Below, piece by piece: positions 43,169-52,244 of a DNA stretch of 64,000 nucleotides. The notes under the pieces are model-generated. The model searched no databases, was not told the origin of the DNA, and saw only the letters and a list, made by a program, of their open reading frames with translations. The DNA is from Polaribacter porphyrae (GTDB lineage: Bacteria; Bacteroidota; Bacteroidia; Flavobacteriales; Flavobacteriaceae): NCBI RefSeq assembly GCF_002954685.1, contig NZ_MSCN01000001.1, positions 520,256-584,255 on the forward strand. The letters are read 5' to 3'. Each line of letters begins with the position of its first letter. The first letter of the stretch is position 1. The position numbers were made by a program, and so were the translations under genes.

Positions 43169-44820
43169 TGTAGTATTTTTTGCTAAATATGTTTTATCTA
43201 ATTCTTTTGCTATTTCGATTGCTTCTTTCACAACTTCTTTTGGGTAATCATTAATTTCAAGTATTCTAATTGCGTTTCTTTTTTTTAATTTACCTTCTTT
43301 TAGTTTGTAGTCAAATCCTACATTTTTTTCATTTACTGTTTCGCTAAAATGGTACAATTCATATTCGTTTGAAAGCATATCTGTTAATTCTATATCGTGA
43401 GTTGAAACCAATATTTTATTATTATTCTTTGCTAAAGCAGATAAAACGGATTTTCCAGCAGAAATTCGCTCTACTGTATTCGTGCCTTTAAATATTTCAT
43501 CCAAAAGGAATAAGTTTTTATTTCCATTTATGCTCTCTTTAAGCATTTCCTTTATGGTTAATACTTCTTCAAAATAGTAGCTTTTGTCGTTCATTAAATC
43601 ATCACTTATTCTAATAGCCGAAAATACTTTTAACAAAGGAAAACTCATTGATTTTGCAAAACAAGTATTTATTGTTAATCCAGTTATTACATTCAGTCCA
43701 ATTGCACGAATAAAAGAAGTTTTTCCAGACATATTTGAACCTGTAAGAAGTATTGATTTTTCAGCTATTTCAATGCTGTTAGTTGTACAATTAAATAGTA
43801 AAGGATGACTGATATCTTTAACAATGATTTTATTTCCATCATTAATAATTGGTAAACAAAATGTTTTAACTCCGTTTCTTAAAGACGCTATTGAAATTAG
43901 CATATCAATATGCCCAACAAATTTAAAAACGTTTTCTATGTCGCCTCTTTTGTTATTTAATCTTTTTAAAACTCCAAATAATAATAAAGGCTCAAGCAAA
44001 AACATTGTTTTAAAAATCTCAAAAACAAACCAAGCTATGATTTCAAATTCTCCTTGAAGTTTGGCTTCAAGTGAAAAAAATGACATTCTATTTTTAACTT
44101 CATTTATTAATTTGATGGACTTTGGCAAGTCAGAATTTATTTTTTTTAAAATTGGATTTGTAAATAAATGTGAAGCAACATTATTAAGTCTAAAAAGTTG
44201 TGGAATTGAATTTACATATTGAACTAAATTATTTTTATTCCAATAATGTAATACAAAATTCACACAGAAGACACCTAATAAAACTATGAAAAATATAGGA
44301 TTGAAAAAGGCTAAAATTAATGATACTAAACTTGTAAACGACAATAATTTTATAACAAAAAACCATTTTGGTGGATTAATATGCTCTTCTTGAAATAATG
44401 TAGTTATGTAATACGCATCTTTATGTTTTAGTTTTTCAAGTTTTTTTGAATCGAAATTCTTAATTCTGGATTTTTCGATAATTCAGTTATTATTTCTTCG
44501 TTTAGCTTGGTTTGCTTTTCATTTACTTTTATTGTCCGAAGATTATTGTAAAAATATTGTTGACCAACTTTTGAATTAGTTCGGTCAAGAAACATAAATA
44601 AGTCATCAAAATCCAAGTCGTTACAGGTTTTGTCTGATAATACTTGATATGCTTTTGAATTGTTTCTCTTTCTAAAGTATTTTTCAATATTATCAAAGTC
44701 AAAGGAATCATCTTTCAGTTTTCCAAATGATTCTTTTAATCTTTGATTTAACTCTTTTTTTCTATTGAATTTTATTTGAGAAAAAGTGTATTTAATTTGA
44801 AATAATATGTCTTTAACCAT
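43163..44820 (-). pseudogene. MutS-related ATPase gene split by one frameshift
   Basis: Frame 1 (44820-44428) encodes an N-terminal helical part with DLDFDDLFMFLDRTNSKVGQ, the MutS-type core; it stops after RISIQKNLKN. Frame 2 continues as LEKLKHKDAYYITTLFQEEH and runs through two membrane-like helices into a complete MutS ATPase domain: Walker A GSNMSGKTSF, Walker B NLFLLDEIFKGTN, then STHD, ending at 43163. The shift is at CAA AAA AAC (A7 at 44441-44447): one more A, or a -1 slip on A AAA AAC, restores about 552 residues. These membrane-linked MutS-like proteins are not mismatch-repair MutS; function unknown. Confidence 0.75.
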
Positions 44821-44995
44821 TAAATAATTAGTGTAGGATTTCTATTTAATGTTACAAAAAATGTTCAATTTATTGTTCATATGATAAATTTTAGCGAGAA
44901 GTTTTACTTTAATGCTATTTAACGATATTCAACGTTTTAATATTTATATCAGAAGTTAAAAGAAGTTAGCTGATTCATTTTAGAAAGTTAAATAA

Positions 44996-45025
44996 AAAGC
45001 CTCTCTGTTTTCACAAAGAGGCTTT
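44996..45025 (-). terminator. terminator of htpG
   Basis: A 9-bp stem AAAGCCTCT / AGAGGCTTT around a 12-base loop. On the minus strand a T-run follows. It lies 23 bases after the htpG stop. Confidence 0.8.
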
Positions 45026-45047
45026 AATCTCATTAGTTATTTATCAA

Positions 45048-46958
45048 CTATTTTATCAACTCGTAACTGCGTTTAATAAAATTGGTTAATTCTTCACCAT
45101 GTAAAAGGTTTTGAGATAATTTAGCCAAGTCAAAAGCTTGCGAAATCAATCCTTTTTGCTTGTCTTCATCTGCAGCTAAAATTTCAGAAACTAATGGGCT
45201 GTTTGTATTAACAACTAAATTGTACATATCTGGCATATTACCCATTCCCATCATTCCACCACCACCAGAAGCTTGCATTTCTTTCATTCTACGCATAAAT
45301 TCTGGTACAGTAATGATAAATGGAGAAGAAGAAGAATCCATAGCTTCTAACTGAATTGTGTAAGCAGAATTGTTTACAGCACCTTCAATTACTGGCTTTA
45401 ATTTTTCTTTTTCTTCATCAGATAATTTAGAAATTACGTTATCGTCTTTTTTGATTAAGTTATCAATATGATCTGCATCAACTCTAGAAAATTTAATTTT
45501 TCCTTCACCAGAAGTTTCTAATTTCTGCATTAAATGCGATATAATTGGCGAATCTAAAATTAACACCTCATACCCTTTTGCAGTTGCATCTTGTATGTAA
45601 CTGTGTTGTGCATCTTTATTGGCTGCGTATAAAATTACGTGATTTCCATTTTTATCAGTTTGTGCGTCTTTTGTTTTTTCGATTAATTCATCAAAAGTGA
45701 AAAACGTGTCTGCAACTGTTGGATATAAAGCAAATTTTTTGGCTTTGTCAAAAAATTTATCTTCAGACAACATTCCATATTCAATAATTACTTTGATGTC
45801 ATTCCATTTTTTCTCAAAATCTTCACGATCTTTTTTGAATAATGATGACAATTTATCCGCTACTTTTTTAGTAATGTAACCTGAAATTTTCTTAACAGCT
45901 CCATCTGCTTGTAAATACGAACGAGAAACGTTTAATGGAATATCTGGAGAATCAATAACTCCTTTTAACATCTGTAAAAAGTCTGGTACAATTCCTTCTA
46001 CATTGTCTGTTACAAATACTTGATTTTGGTATAATTGAATTTTGTCCTTTTGCATATCCAAATTTTGAGACAACTTTGGAAAGAATAAAATTCCTGTTAA
46101 GTTAAATGGATAATCTACATTTAAATGAATGTGGAATAAAGACTCTTCAAATTGCATTGGATACAATTCTCTATAGAAGTTTGTATAGTCTTCTTTTTCT
46201 AAATCAGCTGGCTTTTTTGTCCAAGCAGGATTTGTGTTATTGATGATATCATCTACTTCAATCTGTCTGTGAGGTTCAGTAGTTTCTTTACCGTCTTTAT
46301 CTTTAGTAGTTTTTGGCTCGTGAGTAGGATCGTTTACTTTTTTAGTTCCAAATTTAATTGGCACTTGATTAAAACGATTGTATTTGGTTAGTAATCCACG
46401 AATTTTGCTTTCTTCTAAAAATTCTGTAGAATCTTCTGCAATGTGTAAAATAATTTCTGATCCTCTGTCAGATTTGTCATGTTCTACTAAAGTATATTCA
46501 GGAGAACCATCACAAGTCCAATGTGCAGCTGGTTCATCTTTAAAAGACTTTGTAATAATTTCTACTTTATCTGCTACCATGAACGCAGAATAAAAACCTA
46601 AACCAAAATGACCAATAACTCCAGTTTCGTTCTTATCATCTTTGTATTTGTCTAAAAATTCTTCAGCTCCAGAAAATGCAATTTGGTTGATGTATTTCTC
46701 AACTTCATCAGCAGTCATACCTAAACCTTGGTCTTTAATCGTCAAAGTTTTTGCGTCTTTATCAATGCTGATTTCAATTTTTGCATCACCCAATTCTGTT
46801 TTGGCTTCACCAATTGAAATTAAGTGTTTCAGTTTTGTAGTTGCGTCTGTTCCGTTAGAAATTAGTTCACGTAAAAAGATTTCGTGATCAGAATACAAGA
46901 ATTTTTTAATCAGCGGAAAAATATTTTCTACTGATACGTTAATATTTCCTTTACTCAT
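45048..46958 (-). CDS. htpG: molecular chaperone HtpG (Hsp90)
   Basis: A 636-residue Hsp90. The GHKL ATPase domain shows ELISNGTDATTKLKHL (a Thr-rich version of ELISNASDA), DQGLGMT, and GHFGLGFYSAFMVAD. The middle domain has VFVTDNVEGIVPDFLQMLKG and the catalytic Arg region SRSYLQAD. The C-terminal dimer domain is shortened and contains a Met/Gly-rich stretch (MQASGGGGMMGMGNMPDMYN) and ends in KRSYELIK without MEEVD, as expected for bacteria. It folds and stabilises clients in the cytoplasm. Monocistronic with its own terminator. Confidence 0.96.
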   Translation of the reverse strand: MSKGNINVSVENIFPLIKKFLYSDHEIFLRELISNGTDATTKLKHLISIGEAKTELGDAKIEISIDKDAKTLTIKDQGLGMTADEVEKYINQIAFSGAEEFLDKYKDDKNETGVIGHFGLGFYSAFMVADKVEIITKSFKDEPAAHWTCDGSPEYTLVEHDKSDRGSEIILHIAEDSTEFLEESKIRGLLTKYNRFNQVPIKFGTKKVNDPTHEPKTTKDKDGKETTEPHRQIEVDDIINNTNPAWTKKPADLEKEDYTNFYRELYPMQFEESLFHIHLNVDYPFNLTGILFFPKLSQNLDMQKDKIQLYQNQVFVTDNVEGIVPDFLQMLKGVIDSPDIPLNVSRSYLQADGAVKKISGYITKKVADKLSSLFKKDREDFEKKWNDIKVIIEYGMLSEDKFFDKAKKFALYPTVADTFFTFDELIEKTKDAQTDKNGNHVILYAANKDAQHSYIQDATAKGYEVLILDSPIISHLMQKLETSGEGKIKFSRVDADHIDNLIKKDDNVISKLSDEEKEKLKPVIEGAVNNSAYTIQLEAMDSSSSPFIITVPEFMRRMKEMQASGGGGMMGMGNMPDMYNLVVNTNSPLVSEILAADEDKQKGLISQAFDLAKLSQNLLHGEELTNFIKRSYELIK

Positions 46959-46991
46959 AATTATATGTTTATTTTAGTTTTTGTTAATTAT

Positions 46992-47062
46992 TGTCATTTC
47001 GACTTTATGGAGAAATCTAAAAAGAGATTTTTCGACTTCATTTCATTTCGCTCAAAATGACA
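46992..47062. repeat. palindromic intergenic repeat (REP-like)
   Basis: TGTCATTTCGAC at the left end is complementary with few mismatches to GCTCAAAATGACA at the right end, and inner AGAAATCT / AGATTTTT pair around a short loop. The phrase GTCATTTCGAC...GAGAAATCT is one I recall as an intergenic repeat in many Flavobacteriaceae genomes. It lies upstream of htpG and downstream of nothing, in a 272-base gap. Confidence 0.55.
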
Positions 47063-47230
47063 TCAACGTATATTAAATATTATGAATTACAAGTAGTCAA
47101 AAAAAATACCAAATGTTTAATTATGACAAGATGACAGAAAATGATAAGTTGGAAGTGATAAGTAGAAGTAACAGTCTGAAGAGGAAGTGTAAGATGCACA
47201 AACCAACTCCAAACTTCTCACTTCGAACCT

Positions 47231-48622
47231 TTATATTTCTCTCAACATTTCAGTTGTATTTTTGTTTTTCCAAGTTCCACCTGTAAAATCGGGGACTTTT
47301 ATAGAAGTACTGTTTTGAGCCACAGATAATTCTGAAAGAGGCGTAATTGCGCTCCATAAAACGCTATCATATACATTTATGTCTAAAGGTAACCCTTGAT
47401 TTAAACATTTTATTAGTCTGTAAATCATTACAAAATCCATACCTCCATGACCAACAGAATTATCAGAAATTTGAGATTTTAGTTTACTCCAAAGTGGGTG
47501 ATTATACTTTTCTCTATATTCATTATATTTTTCTTTTTCCAACCATTTATGACCCCACCAAGCCAATTCCTCTTCATTGATATATAATTTAGAGGGATAA
47601 CCTTCATGAACTGCTTTTGTACCCACAACTGTATTTAATCTGTCATAAGGTCTCCCTGAATGAACGTCAAATTGCAACATTATGGTTTTACCTAGTTTGG
47701 TTTTAATCATAGTTGTATTCATATCTCCACATTTTACATTCGAGAACTTGTCAATTCCTGCACGTTTTGCAGCATCACTCAAACTTTTTTCACGAGAACT
47801 CATAGACACTACATGATCAAAAGTATCTCCACGTCCAATATCCATATATTGGCTAATAGGGCCTAAACCATGAGTTGTGTAGAAATTCCCATCTTTTTTA
47901 AGATGATGTTTAATTCTCCACTGGTCTTCATAATACGTTTCGTCTAACAAGTGTTTTCTTAAATCGTGAATATATGCGCCTTCAGCGTGTGTTAAATCAC
48001 CAAAAACTCCTTTATTTACCATGTTTAACACCCACAATTCTTCGTTGTTAAAACAGCAGTTCTCCATCATCATGCAATGTTTTTGAGTGCGTTCTGCAGT
48101 ATCTACCAATTTCCAACAATCTTCTAAAGTATATCCAATTGGTACTTCTGAAGCTACATGTTTTTCTTTTTCCATTCCATATAAACACATTTCTGTATGC
48201 ATTTCCCAAGGAGTTGCAATAATTAATAAATCGATATCATCTCTATCTGCAACTTTTTTCCATTCATCATTATTTCCATAATAAGCTTCAGCAGTGGTGT
48301 TGTGCGTTTTCTTTAAATGAGCGTTTAATTTATCGGTTTTTTCTTTTCTTAAATCAGACACAGCAACAATTGTAGCATTGTTATTTTTTACAAGCCAATC
48401 AAACATTTGAATTAAAGTTTGTCCTCTATTACCTGCACCTAAAATACCAACTCTTACATTATCAATTTTTGGAGCTTTTAACCCAAAAGCTGTCCCTTTT
48501 GCTGTTTTATTTAGTAAGTTATTAGTTTTTTTAATGGTTTCTTCTTTGCAAGAAACTGCTGTAGATAATCCTAAAAATAAAGCAGCTTTTGAAGAGAGTG
48601 ATAAAAAATCTTTTCTATCCAT
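47231..48622 (-). CDS. Gfo/Idh/MocA oxidoreductase, GH109-like
   Basis: A 463-residue protein. The N-terminal Rossmann fold has VGILGAGNRGQTLIQMFDWL near residue 60, preceded by a Tat/lipoprotein-like leader (MDRKDFLSLSSKAALFLGLS, then a Cys near residue 25). The EVPIGYTLEDCWKLVD motif and MENCCFNNEELWVLNMVNKG match the glycoside hydrolase 109 group, NAD-dependent alpha-N-acetylgalactosaminidases related to the one from Elizabethkingia. HGLGPISQYMDIGRGD and DVHSGRPYD are also typical. It would hydrolyse alpha-GalNAc glycans outside the cytoplasm. I take the family as solid and the sugar as inference. No sugar transport genes adjoin. Confidence 0.8.
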   Translation of the reverse strand: MDRKDFLSLSSKAALFLGLSTAVSCKEETIKKTNNLLNKTAKGTAFGLKAPKIDNVRVGILGAGNRGQTLIQMFDWLVKNNNATIVAVSDLRKEKTDKLNAHLKKTHNTTAEAYYGNNDEWKKVADRDDIDLLIIATPWEMHTEMCLYGMEKEKHVASEVPIGYTLEDCWKLVDTAERTQKHCMMMENCCFNNEELWVLNMVNKGVFGDLTHAEGAYIHDLRKHLLDETYYEDQWRIKHHLKKDGNFYTTHGLGPISQYMDIGRGDTFDHVVSMSSREKSLSDAAKRAGIDKFSNVKCGDMNTTMIKTKLGKTIMLQFDVHSGRPYDRLNTVVGTKAVHEGYPSKLYINEEELAWWGHKWLEKEKYNEYREKYNHPLWSKLKSQISDNSVGHGGMDFVMIYRLIKCLNQGLPLDINVYDSVLWSAITPLSELSVAQNSTSIKVPDFTGGTWKNKNTTEMLREI

Positions 48623-48655
48623 AATGTATAATAAGTTTATTAGATGATAATTCGT

Positions 48656-48688
48656 TTTTGTAAAGGTATTAATTTATCACTATTTTTG
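48656..48688 (+). promoter_or_regulatory. strong predicted Bacteroidota promoter of the FabH-like gene
   Basis: TTG at 48658-48660, a 20-base spacer, then TATTTTTG at 48681-48688. Both boxes match the consensus exactly and lie 44 bases before the ATG at 48732. It is the cleanest promoter in the window. Confidence 0.6.
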
Positions 48689-48731
48689 TTTAAGACAAAT
48701 AACAAATAACTAAAATACTACCCAATAAATT

Positions 48732-49739
48732 ATGTATAATTCAAAAATCACTGGTTTAGGATATTATGTTCCAGACAATATTGTTACCAATAATGATTTG
48801 AAAGCTTTTATGGATACCTCTGATGAATGGATTCAAGAAAGAACAGGAATCAAGGAAAGAAGATGGATTGATCCAAAGACAGGTGATAATACATCTTCTA
48901 TGGGTGCAAAAGCTGCAAAAATTGCTATAGAAAGGGCTGGTTTAACCAAAGATGATATTGATTTTATTGTGTTTGCTACATTAAGTCCTGATATGTATTT
49001 TCCTGGAGGTGGAGTTCGTGTGCAAGATATGCTAGATATGCCAACTATTGGTGCATTAGATGTACGTAACCAATGTTCTGGTTTTATTTATTCGATGTCT
49101 GTGGCAGATCAATTTATAAAAACAGGAATGTATAAAAATATCTTGGTAATTGGTGCAGAAAATCATTCAGGTGGTTTAGAAAAATCAACCAGAGGTAGAG
49201 GTGTTACTGTAATTTTTGGAGATGGAGCAGGAGCTGCTGTTTTATCTAGAAGTGAAGAAAAAGGAAAAGGAATTTTATCATCGCATTTGCATTCTGAAGG
49301 AAAACATGCTAGAGAATTGATGTTAGATGGGCCAAGTACAGGAAGATGGGTGCCAGAAATTTTAGCAGAAAACGATCCAGAAGATCAATCTTATTTTCCA
49401 TATATGAATGGCCAGTTTGTATTTAAACATGCTGTTGTTCGTTTTTCTGAAGCAATTGTAGAAGGTTTAGCTGCCAACAACTTACAGAAAGAAGATATAG
49501 ATATGTTAATTCCTCATCAAGCGAATTTGCGTATTGCACAATTCATTCAAAAGAAATTCGGTTTGTCTAATGATAAAGTACATAATAACATTCAAAAATA
49601 TGGAAATACAACTGCTGCTTCTGTAATTATTGCTTTAACAGAAGCTTGGGAACAAGGTAAAATAAAAGAAAATGATTTAGTCGTTTTAGCTGCTTTTGGT
49701 AGTGGATTTACTTGGGGCTCTGTTGTGGTGAGATGGTAA
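48732..49739 (+). CDS. 3-oxoacyl-ACP synthase III family protein
   Basis: A 335-residue FabH-type thiolase fold. The catalytic triad is complete: Cys in DVRNQCSGFIYSM near residue 117, His in IPHQANLRIAQF and Asn in YGNTTAASVIIAL. N-terminal GYYVPDNIVTN and ERTGIKERRW are conserved. It condenses an acyl-CoA with malonyl-ACP to start fatty acid or related chains. It lies alone, not with plsX, rpmF or accB, so it may be a specialised KAS III (for example branched or secondary-metabolite starter) rather than the housekeeping FabH; I cannot decide. A strong promoter and terminator frame it. Confidence 0.9.
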   Translation: MYNSKITGLGYYVPDNIVTNNDLKAFMDTSDEWIQERTGIKERRWIDPKTGDNTSSMGAKAAKIAIERAGLTKDDIDFIVFATLSPDMYFPGGGVRVQDMLDMPTIGALDVRNQCSGFIYSMSVADQFIKTGMYKNILVIGAENHSGGLEKSTRGRGVTVIFGDGAGAAVLSRSEEKGKGILSSHLHSEGKHARELMLDGPSTGRWVPEILAENDPEDQSYFPYMNGQFVFKHAVVRFSEAIVEGLAANNLQKEDIDMLIPHQANLRIAQFIQKKFGLSNDKVHNNIQKYGNTTAASVIIALTEAWEQGKIKENDLVVLAAFGSGFTWGSVVVRW

Positions 49740-49760
49740 AAAATACTTTTTATAGATTAT

Positions 49761-49789
49761 GAGGGGTTACATTTTGTAACCTCTTTTTT
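49761..49789 (+). terminator. terminator of the FabH-like gene
   Basis: GAGGGGTTAC pairs with GTAACCTCTT with two G-U pairs and a 4-base loop, followed by T-run. It lies 21 bases after the stop. Confidence 0.75.
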
Positions 49790-49919
49790 AGTTAACAGCT
49801 TTTTTGATAGAATTAAAAGATGATTTTTATGTTAGTTCTTAAAGTTCTGTTAAACCAAAAATTTTCTGTAACTAAAATGGTTGTGTTGCGTCATATAAGC
49901 AATATTAAAATTACCAATC

Positions 49920-50048
49920 ATGAAAATAAAAGATAACAATAATACTGAAAAAAGAAATCAAAGTTCAGGAGAAATATTTCAAGCAAAAAGAAACACTTGG
50001 AACTCCAGAAGGAAGTATAACTATAAATACGTAACAACTGTATTTTAG
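49920..50048 (+). CDS. possible 42-residue small basic protein
   Basis: An ATG frame in an otherwise empty 386-base gap encodes 42 residues, very basic and hydrophilic (MKIKDNNNTEKRNQ; KRNTWNSRRKYNYKYVTTVF at the end). It has no membrane segment. It starts 130 bases after the FabH terminator and ends 31 bases before the next hairpin. A clear ribosome site is not seen, which is normal here. It may be a small RNA-binding or ribosomal-associated protein, or chance. No family recognised. Confidence 0.35.
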   Translation: MKIKDNNNTEKRNQSSGEIFQAKRNTWNSRRKYNYKYVTTVF

Positions 50049-50079
50049 TTAGTAATTAGTTAGTTTTTAATAGTTGATT

Positions 50080-50112
50080 AGAGTCAAAAACAGCAATGTT
50101 TTTGGCTCTTTT
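50080..50112. terminator. terminator downstream of the carboxypeptidase-regulatory-like gene
   Basis: AGAGTCAAAAAC pairs with GTTTTTGGCTCT (11 of 12, one mismatch) around a 6-base loop and is followed by T on the plus strand. It can serve the small plus-strand frame and the minus-strand gene that ends at 50126. Confidence 0.7.
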
Positions 50113-50125
50113 CAATTTATATGAA

Positions 50126-50929
50126 TTAATTTTTCTTTGGAATTTTATCTCGCTCAATTTTACCTTTTTTGAGTGCTTTATAGTTTTCATAGCAATCTAA
50201 AACAGCTTCAATCATTTGTAAATCAGAGGCTTTTTTGATAAAATAATCAGAATAATTACAATCAGTTAGCAATTCAGATAATTCTTGTCTATCCATGTCA
50301 AGATATTCCATCATTACTTCTCTATCAAACTTACCAGCCAACATTTTTCTTAAATCATCTTCTTTTTTTAATTTTTGAAGTTTTTTAAGTTGTTTTGGTT
50401 TTTTTCCAAAGAGATTATACAAAAAATCAACAGGCTGAAATAGAGCAGCAACAGGTGATGCAAAATTTTTCTTTTGGGGTTTTCCAATTTCGTAAGTCTG
50501 TGGTACTCCATTAATTTTTATTCTTGTAAAACGATCTTTTGGCACTTGTTTTACATCAATTTCTAGAACCCCTATTAATTTTGTAGATCTAATAATTACT
50601 TCTTTTATCTGTTCTGGTTTTTCATAGAGTGCAATTTCTAGCTCATTACCTTTAAGTAAATCGTTGGTAACTTTAACTTTTATAGATGAAAAACCTAAAT
50701 AAGAAACCAAAATAGTATCATTAACTTTAGAAGGCAATTCAAAAATACCTTTATCATCAGTAATTGTTCCTTGTACTGTGTTTAAGTTTAATACGTGAGC
50801 AGCACTTAATGCTTTTTTATTTACTGCATGTATAATTTGACCTTTTAAAATTGATTTTCTGATTGTATCATTTTGAGAAAACAGACTTACTGAAACCAAT
50901 AAAAATAGAAATAAGAGTTTTTTATGCAT
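50126..50929 (-). CDS. carboxypeptidase regulatory-like domain protein with long C-terminal region
   Basis: A 267-residue exported protein (signal MHKKLLFLFLLVSVSLFSQ). Residues about 25-110 form a CarboxypepD_reg-like beta-sandwich (KGQIIHAVNKKALSAAHVLN; DDKGIFELPSKVNDTILVSY). The rest (about 130-267) is helical and highly charged, with FDREVMMEYLDMDRQELSEL and TDCNYSDYFIKKASDLQMIE. This long architecture occurs in Flavobacteriaceae proteins of unknown role. The gene appears monocistronic and faces the tRNA-Leu gene. Confidence 0.8.
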   Translation of the reverse strand: MHKKLLFLFLLVSVSLFSQNDTIRKSILKGQIIHAVNKKALSAAHVLNLNTVQGTITDDKGIFELPSKVNDTILVSYLGFSSIKVKVTNDLLKGNELEIALYEKPEQIKEVIIRSTKLIGVLEIDVKQVPKDRFTRIKINGVPQTYEIGKPQKKNFASPVAALFQPVDFLYNLFGKKPKQLKKLQKLKKEDDLRKMLAGKFDREVMMEYLDMDRQELSELLTDCNYSDYFIKKASDLQMIEAVLDCYENYKALKKGKIERDKIPKKN

Positions 50930-50994
50930 AAGACAAAATTAAGTATAATACAGTTTAGAAAGGTTAATATTTTGTGAAGAAGTTAAAAATAAAG

Positions 50995-51078
50995 TGCGCA
51001 CGAGAAGATTCGAACTTCCACTTTCTTGCGAAAACAGCCCCCTCAAGGCTGCGCGTCTACCAATTTCGCCACGTGCGC
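50995..51078 (-). tRNA. tRNA-Leu (GAG)
   Basis: The minus-strand sequence folds as a class II tRNA. The acceptor stem is GCGCACG / CGTGCGC, the D arm includes TGGCGAAATTGGTAGACGC, the anticodon stem CAGCC/GGCTG encloses loop TTGAGGG with anticodon GAG, a variable arm TTTTCGCAAGAAA follows and the T loop is GTTCGAATC. It has 84 bases and a discriminator A. The CCA end is not encoded (the next bases read CT), so it is added after transcription. Confidence 0.95.
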
Positions 51079-51230
51079 TTTACTCAAATAAAAAAGTTAA
51101 GCTTTTGCTTAACCCGTTATTTGTAATCCTTTTTAAAAAGGTATTATTGGGCAAATATAGTATCAATCATTTAAAATAGACATATATTATTGATAATTTT
51201 TTATCGATATTTGCAAAAAAAACATAAAGA

Positions 51231-51746
51231 TTGAAAATAGTATTATTGGGTTATATGGCTTCAGGAAAATCTAGTATTGGTAAGCGATTATCAAAATCTT
51301 TAGATTTACAATTTATTGATTTAGACGATTATATAATTAATAAAGAGAAAGCGAGTATTAATGAAATTTTTAAAAATAAAGGTGAGATTTATTTTAGAAA
51401 AATAGAACACATTTATCTAAAAGAAATACTAGAAAAAAATACTGATTTTATTCTCTCTCTTGGAGGAGGTACTCCATGCTATGCAAATAATATGAATGAG
51501 ATTATTAAAGAAAATAGAATCTCTATTTACCTTCAGAGTAGTGTTACAAAACTTTCTGATAGATTAATTAAAAAGAAGAGTAAAAGACCATTAGTAGCTT
51601 CATTAGCTGATGAGAAAATTCCAGAATTTGTAGCTAAACACCTTTTTGAGAGAAGGTTTTTTTATGAAAAAGCGAAATTTAAAGTAAATATAGATAACAA
51701 ATCAAAAAAAGAAGTTACCAAAGAAATTATAAATCTTTTAGAGTAA
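51231..51746 (+). CDS. aroK: shikimate kinase
   Basis: A 171-residue shikimate kinase starting at TTG (no upstream ATG; KIVLLGYMASGKSSIGKRL is the family start). Walker A is GYMASGKSS, the shikimate-binding Asp lies in FIDLDDYI, the Arg in YFRKIEH and GGGTPCY in the substrate site; the lid includes KKSKRPLVA. It phosphorylates shikimate in aromatic amino acid synthesis. Its 3' end overlaps the convergent phosphoribosyltransferase gene by 9 bases. Confidence 0.94.
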   Translation: MKIVLLGYMASGKSSIGKRLSKSLDLQFIDLDDYIINKEKASINEIFKNKGEIYFRKIEHIYLKEILEKNTDFILSLGGGTPCYANNMNEIIKENRISIYLQSSVTKLSDRLIKKKSKRPLVASLADEKIPEFVAKHLFERRFFYEKAKFKVNIDNKSKKEVTKEIINLLE

Positions 51747-52241
51747 ATAAGCACTACCTTTATTTTCCAAAAAATCGACCTGTACATGTTCTTTGATAGA
51801 AGTTGATAATGAAACACCTTTAAAATCTGCTTTTATAGGATATTTTTTGTGGTTTCTATTTACTAAAACAGCAGTCTTAAACTTATTTAATGGCACATCT
51901 AAAAAATGCTTAACTCCATACATTAAAGTGGTACCAGAATTTAAAACGTCATCAACTAAAACAAGAGATTTATTTTTATAATCATTAATATTTATTGATG
52001 TAGTTATAGGCTCTAGAGGCTTTTTCTTGTTGATAATAACCTCACAAAGTGTAATTTTTAGATTAGAAATTTCTTTTAAAGTTTTGGCTATTTTTTGAGC
52101 CAAGATAAAACCATTACCTACAATACCTGCAATTATCACTTCACTTTCATTAGAATTACTTTCATAGATTTGATAAGCTATTCTTTTTATTTTTTGGTGA
52201 ATTTGTACTGTGTTTAAAATAACGTTATTTTCTGTTGTCAT
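51738..52241 (-). CDS. type I phosphoribosyltransferase, PyrR-like
   Basis: A 167-residue protein with the PRPP-binding motif KSLVLVDDVLNSGTTLMYG near residue 95 and an upstream flexible hood. VIIAGIVGNGFILAQKIAKT is the N-terminal conserved block. The family includes PyrR, hypoxanthine and uracil phosphoribosyltransferases. Its size fits the PyrR/uracil type, but no UMP regulatory elements are visible and the substrate is not fixed. The start is 3 bases from the stop of the Hsp15-like gene, so they are probably one transcript. Confidence 0.85.
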   Translation of the reverse strand: MTTENNVILNTVQIHQKIKRIAYQIYESNSNESEVIIAGIVGNGFILAQKIAKTLKEISNLKITLCEVIINKKKPLEPITTSININDYKNKSLVLVDDVLNSGTTLMYGVKHFLDVPLNKFKTAVLVNRNHKKYPIKADFKGVSLSTSIKEHVQVDFLENKGSAYLL

Positions 52242-52244
52242 AAA

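Noticed and set aside
44529..44711. Extra minus-strand frame in the MutS-related gene
   Set aside because: It overlaps the N-terminal part in another frame without conserved sequence.
46378..46887. Plus-strand frames opposite htpG
   Set aside because: Shadows of htpG; no conserved motifs and no start signals.
50994..51179. Small plus-strand frame over the tRNA region
   Set aside because: It covers the tRNA-Leu gene on the opposite strand and has no independent support.
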